This document shows, in pieces, positions 39,229-42,513 of a stretch of DNA of 42,513 bases. Every line of letters begins with the position of its first letter. Position 1 is the first letter of the stretch. The position numbers and the translations under genes were made by a program. The notes beneath the pieces were generated by a model that searched no databases, had not been told where the DNA came from, and saw only the letters and a program-made list of their open reading frames with translations. Source of the stretch: Myxococcales bacterium (lineage in GTDB: Bacteria > Myxococcota_A > UBA9042 > GCA-2863065); the NCBI GenBank assembly GCA_018780435.1, contig JADMJS010000422.1, forward strand, positions 1 to 42,513. The letters are read 5' to 3'.

Positions 39229-40460
39229 TGGCAGGGCACAACGCGGACACGCGGCTCGCTGAGCTGATCGCAGGGCTGCGAACGGGCGAGGCGCGCGGGA
39301 TCATCGCCACCTTGCCGGCGCCCGCGCGGGGGTGGCTCGACGCGCTTGCGACGAGCGACAATCCCGAGGCGACGCTCGATGACATCGCGGCGGGTGGTGG
39401 GTCCGAGAGCGAGCTCCGGGCGCTCCTCGCGGTGCTCGGGCCCCGGCTCGGGGGCGCACTCCCCACGGCGACCGACGTGACGCCGCGGGCGCCGACTCGC
39501 CTCCCGGTGACGCCCAATGAAGACGCGGTTCACACGTTGCTCAGCACCCTCGAGGCAGGCTGTGAAGCGGCAGGCGCGGCGCTCGTCCGCGAGGCGAATC
39601 AGGCACGTGACGAGTTCGCCAGGCTAGCGCAGCGGCTCGGCGACGCCGATTCGGCCGCGCTGACGCGCCGGGCGCAAGCGCTGAAGGAGCGGCTGCGGTC
39701 GCTCCGCCATCAGCAGCGCGAGACATTGCCGCGGCTCGTGCGGGAGGTGCTCGTCCCTGCGTCGTCGGAGCTGGTCGAGCTCGCGAAGGCGGGGCCGGCG
39801 CACGGGAGGCTGGTGGCTGCGCTGGTGCAGGCCGCCGTCGCGGAGAGCGCGTTCTCGATCGGCGCCGCGGGCGACCCGACGCCGCTGTGGCAGGCGCTGT
39901 TCCGTGACGCCCTCGCCGCGGGGCCGGACGCGCTGCCGCTCGCCGAACGCGCGGCCGATCGGCTACGCGGCGCGGCGCTCGACGCCGCGAACCCCGATGA
40001 GGCCATTACGATGACGCGGGCGCTGCGCGACCGGGCCCACGGACCCGACGGACACGACGGGGTGGCGCTCGGCGCCGAGCTGGACCTCACCATCTTGGGG
40101 GCGCAGCCGGCCGAGGCGCTCTCCGTCGACGCGCTCGACGGGGCGACCTACCGGTCTCTGGAGGAACGGGCGACTCGCGGGCTCGTCATCGCGATGGCGC
40201 AGCGGGCCGTGGACCGGGCCGACGCCGCGCTCGAGGTGCTCGTGCGGCTACTCTTGGCGCTCGGCGACGGGGCGCGCCCCCGCCTGATCGGGCGGCTCTT
40301 CGAGACGCGAACGGCGTTCGAGCGCACCTTCGGCGAGGAGGAGACACGCCGGCTGGACCGCCATCTCGGCCTCGTGCGCGAGGCGTGGGGCGAGACCGGG
40401 CTCGTGGCGGCCATCGAGGCGTTTCGAGCGGCGATGAGGGCTCAGGCCGTGGTGCGCTGA
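39228..40460 (+). CDS. Helical protein coupled to the DUF4157 gene
   Basis: 410 residues; the ATG at 39228 overlaps the TGA of the DUF4157 gene (TGATG), a strong sign of translational coupling. Composition is Ala/Leu/Arg/Glu rich and predicts an all-alpha protein with a coiled-coil segment at ~120-170 (REANQARDEFARLAQRLGDA). There is no signal peptide, membrane segment or recognisable motif. Genes in this position after large toxins or cargo proteins are often immunity or loading factors, so that is my guess. I do not recognise the family. Confidence 0.75.
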   Translation: MAGHNADTRLAELIAGLRTGEARGIIATLPAPARGWLDALATSDNPEATLDDIAAGGGSESELRALLAVLGPRLGGALPTATDVTPRAPTRLPVTPNEDAVHTLLSTLEAGCEAAGAALVREANQARDEFARLAQRLGDADSAALTRRAQALKERLRSLRHQQRETLPRLVREVLVPASSELVELAKAGPAHGRLVAALVQAAVAESAFSIGAAGDPTPLWQALFRDALAAGPDALPLAERAADRLRGAALDAANPDEAITMTRALRDRAHGPDGHDGVALGAELDLTILGAQPAEALSVDALDGATYRSLEERATRGLVIAMAQRAVDRADAALEVLVRLLLALGDGARPRLIGRLFETRTAFERTFGEEETRRLDRHLGLVREAWGETGLVAAIEAFRAAMRAQAVVR

Positions 40461-40466
40461 GTGCCG

Positions 40467-41270
40467 TCAGGCTCGGCCGTCTAGGAGTGAAGCGACTGAC
40501 TCGGGGAGGGAGACGCGGGCGAGGCCGAGTGGGGCCTCGGGCCACGGCGCCTGCACGGTGATGGCGCCGAGGGTGTGGAGCGCACGCGTCGGGGCGAGGC
40601 GAGCCAGAGTGGCGCCGACGTCCGATGGGCCACCGGCGAGACAGGTGGCGAGCAGGCCGGCGGTGAGTCTCGGCGGATCTTCGCCGGGGAGGCGCGCGGC
40701 GACGCGCCACACGGCGTGGTCGCCGCTGGTGGTGTAGAGCGCGGCGAGCCAGTCGAGATCCCTCGCGTCGAGCCGGGCCTCGGCGCAGAAGCGGTCGAGC
40801 GGCGTGACGAGGCCGGCGTTGCGGGCGGCGAGCATGCGACAGAACCAGCGATGGCGGCGTTCTTCGACGTCGAGGCGGGCGTCGAGCGTCGGCCCTGGGC
40901 GCAGCTCGGCGCGCGCTTCGATGGTGAGCCGCTCGAGCTCGAGGCGGGCGATGAGCCAGTCGGCGTGGTCGCGCCAGCCGTCATAGTCGTCGCGGTGGGG
41001 CGGGAAGGCGGATTGAAACAGCGCGACGGCTGCGGCGTCGCATTCGTCGGCGTCGGCCTCGGCCGCGGCGTCGCGCCACGCGAGGGACGCTTCGCGGAGG
41101 GCCAAGAACGCGGCGCCGGGCCGTCCAGCGCCGATGGATTCGTAGGCGTCGGCCTCGATGGCTTCGGCCGGGCTCGCGCCGCTCGGGTTCTCGGGGACGA
41201 GCGTGGCGATCGCCGATGGCCCCCCGGATGCCAATCGCTGCCGAATGACGGAGACGGACGCGGTCTGCAT
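40467..41270 (-). CDS. Small protein coupled to AAA+ gene, possible winged-helix domain
   Basis: 267 residues; the ATG at 41270 overlaps the TGA of the AAA+ gene (TGATG). Its stop is only six bases from the stop of the convergent 410-residue gene. The C-terminal ~120 residues (CAEARLDARDLDWLAALYT to LPESVASLLDG) follow the order of elements of the winged-helix domain that normally forms the N-terminus of this AAA+ ATPase class: an ARDLDWLAAL helix where the family has FERDLLLLA, then a GLLATCLAGG helix, then short strands and a closing VASLLDG. The match is by pattern only. If right, it is a separated domain; otherwise it is an unassigned adaptor. Confidence 0.7.
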   Translation of the reverse strand: MQTASVSVIRQRLASGGPSAIATLVPENPSGASPAEAIEADAYESIGAGRPGAAFLALREASLAWRDAAAEADADECDAAAVALFQSAFPPHRDDYDGWRDHADWLIARLELERLTIEARAELRPGPTLDARLDVEERRHRWFCRMLAARNAGLVTPLDRFCAEARLDARDLDWLAALYTTSGDHAVWRVAARLPGEDPPRLTAGLLATCLAGGPSDVGATLARLAPTRALHTLGAITVQAPWPEAPLGLARVSLPESVASLLDGRA

Positions 41271-42513
41271 CAGGAGCCTCGCGGGTGGCTAGGGAGCGTC
41301 GGGGCGTCGGCGCCGGGGCGTAGCGGGACACGCGGGCGGGCGCCCTCTTCGCGAGTGACCTTGCCGGCGGCGCGGCACTCTTCGAGGCTCGACGCGCGCA
41401 GGATCGCCATCGTGAGCGGCTGGCCGGCGTCGCACGCGAGGTAAGCGGCACGAAGGAGGACGTTCTTGATCATGCCGCCCGTCAGCTCGAACTCCTGGCC
41501 CAAGAGGCGAAAGTCCACATCGTCGGCGAGTGGCGCTTCGGGCGGCGTCAGGGTCTCGAAGATGCGTCGGCGTTGGTCGGCGTCGGGCTCCTCGAAGGTC
41601 ACGCGGTACTGCAGGCGGCGAACGATGGCTTTGTCGAGACTGCCGAAGAAGTTCGTCGTCAGAATGCAGACCCCTGGAAAACGTTCAATCTCTTGCAGCA
41701 GCAAGTTCACTTCGAGGTTTGCGTAGCGATCGGTCGCCGACTTCGTCTCGGCCATACGTGACCCGAAGAGTGAGTCGGCTTCGTCGAAGAGGAGCATCGC
41801 GTGGCTGATTCGCGCTTGTTGGAAGATGGCGCGGATGTGCTTCTCGGTCTCGCCGACGTACTTCGAGACCACTTCGGGCAGGTTGACGCGGTAGAGCGGG
41901 CGGCCGAACTCGCCGGCGATGATCTCGGCGCACAGGGTCTTGCCAGTGCCGGGCGGGCCGTCGAAGAGGACGGCGATGCCCTTGCCGGTGATGAGCTTCT
42001 TGCCAAAGCCCCAGCGGTTCAGCACGACGGACTGATTGCGGATGGCGGCCAGCAGCTCCTTCACCTTCTGCAGCGCGAGCGGTGGGAGCACGATGTCGCC
42101 GATGCGGAGGTGCGTGACAGTGCGGATGGTGAGCTCTTCGAGCGCGTAGCGGAGCTGGGAGACGCAGCCGTATTCGAGGTCGGCCATCGAGACCGACGGC
42201 GTGGCCGAACGGCGCGCGAGGGCTCGGTTCACGCCCATGAGGATGGCGTTTTTGATGGTGCCGCCGGCGAAGTCGTAGGTGCTGGCGAGGTGGTCGAGAT
42301 CGATCTCCCCCTGAACCGGCACCTCCGGCGGCAGGTGGACCTCCCAGATCTGCCGGCGCAACGCGGCGTCGGGTACCTCGAAGGCGAGGTGGTAGATGAT
42401 GCGGCGTTCGAGCGCCTCGTCGAGCCGATCAGGGTGGTTGGTGGTGAGCACGATGAGCCCGTCGAACTGCTCGATGGCACGGAAGGTGGCCGTGCGGCGG
42501 GCGTCGTCTTTGC
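41270..42513 (-). CDS. Tandem AAA+ ATPase, eCIS type, 3' part
   Basis: The gene runs off the right edge; about 413 codons are visible. The left-over part of the first AAA+ module shows only its sensor strand (IVLTTNHPDRLDEALERRI) and small helical lid. The complete second module has Walker A GPPGTGKT (near 41940-41960), a pore-region LPEVVSKYVGETEKHI, Walker B LLFDEADSLFGSR, sensor VCILTTNFFGSLDKAIVRR and the lid (ELTGGMIKNVLLRAAYLA). Tandem AAA+ proteins of this kind (Afp15/PVC15-like) are a conserved component of extracellular contractile injection loci, where they are thought to act in assembly. The AAA+ assignment is certain; eCIS membership is inferred from the DUF4157 neighbour. Confidence 0.88.
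   Translation of the reverse strand, partial: KDDARRTATFRAIEQFDGLIVLTTNHPDRLDEALERRIIYHLAFEVPDAALRRQIWEVHLPPEVPVQGEIDLDHLASTYDFAGGTIKNAILMGVNRALARRSATPSVSMADLEYGCVSQLRYALEELTIRTVTHLRIGDIVLPPLALQKVKELLAAIRNQSVVLNRWGFGKKLITGKGIAVLFDGPPGTGKTLCAEIIAGEFGRPLYRVNLPEVVSKYVGETEKHIRAIFQQARISHAMLLFDEADSLFGSRMAETKSATDRYANLEVNLLLQEIERFPGVCILTTNFFGSLDKAIVRRLQYRVTFEEPDADQRRRIFETLTPPEAPLADDVDFRLLGQEFELTGGMIKNVLLRAAYLACDAGQPLTMAILRASSLEECRAAGKVTREEGARPRVPLRPGADAPTLPSHPRGS

Overview
The window is GC-rich throughout. It carries large Ser/Thr kinase and sigma-54 signalling proteins, giant cysteine-rich lipoproteins and secreted proteins, thrombospondin type 3 repeats, DUF1501/DUF1549-type proteins and an apparent edge of a contractile injection locus. 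Together these suggest a predatory or social member of the Myxococcota (former Deltaproteobacteria), though this is inferred from gene style and no rRNA marker is present. I found no rRNA, tRNA, CRISPR array, transposase or integrase.

Left part (1-5300). The 3' end of a SpoIID/LytB-family gene is followed by an island between two copies of one sequence. The intact copy is a PilZ-like protein gene at 3022-3978. A truncated copy of its 3' end lies at 725-1087, and the terminal 165 bp of the two are identical. Between them sit a PD-(D/E)XK nuclease, whose DNA looks AT-richer than its surroundings, and a small antitoxin-like gene. A TPR protein follows, in an apparent operon with the next gene.

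Centre-left (5300-17900). A 1744-residue regulator joins a protein kinase, an AAA ATPase, TPRs, GAF, a sigma-54 activator domain and a Fis-type HTH. It diverges from a 1325-residue cysteine-rich lipoprotein that is followed closely by a nitrilase-family amidohydrolase. A LysR regulator and a TPR protein with three 'NIAQC' repeats come next.

Centre (18000-33400). A 1680-residue secreted protein combines DUF4360, TSP3 repeats, an amidotransferase-like domain and six tandem six-cysteine repeats. Upstream of it on the same strand is a tight four-gene cluster: lipoprotein, DUF1549-type haem lipoprotein, DUF1501 Tat protein and mono-haem cytochrome c lipoprotein. Then come L-serine dehydratase, another cysteine-rich lipoprotein, a CapA-family protein and a HutD-DUF3293 fusion. 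Much of this stretch is devoted to the cell envelope.

Right part (33500-42513). This is the most distinctive region. A 1896-residue protein has an N-terminal DUF4157 HExxH domain, a hydrophobic cluster and very long Ala/Lys/Glu coiled coils. It is translationally coupled to a 410-residue helical protein. Converging on them are a tandem AAA+ ATPase of the type found in extracellular contractile injection systems (eCIS) and a coupled small protein that may be a detached winged-helix domain. DUF4157 proteins and this ATPase type are known eCIS markers. I therefore read the right end as the edge of an eCIS locus carrying a large candidate effector; the structural genes would lie beyond the window.
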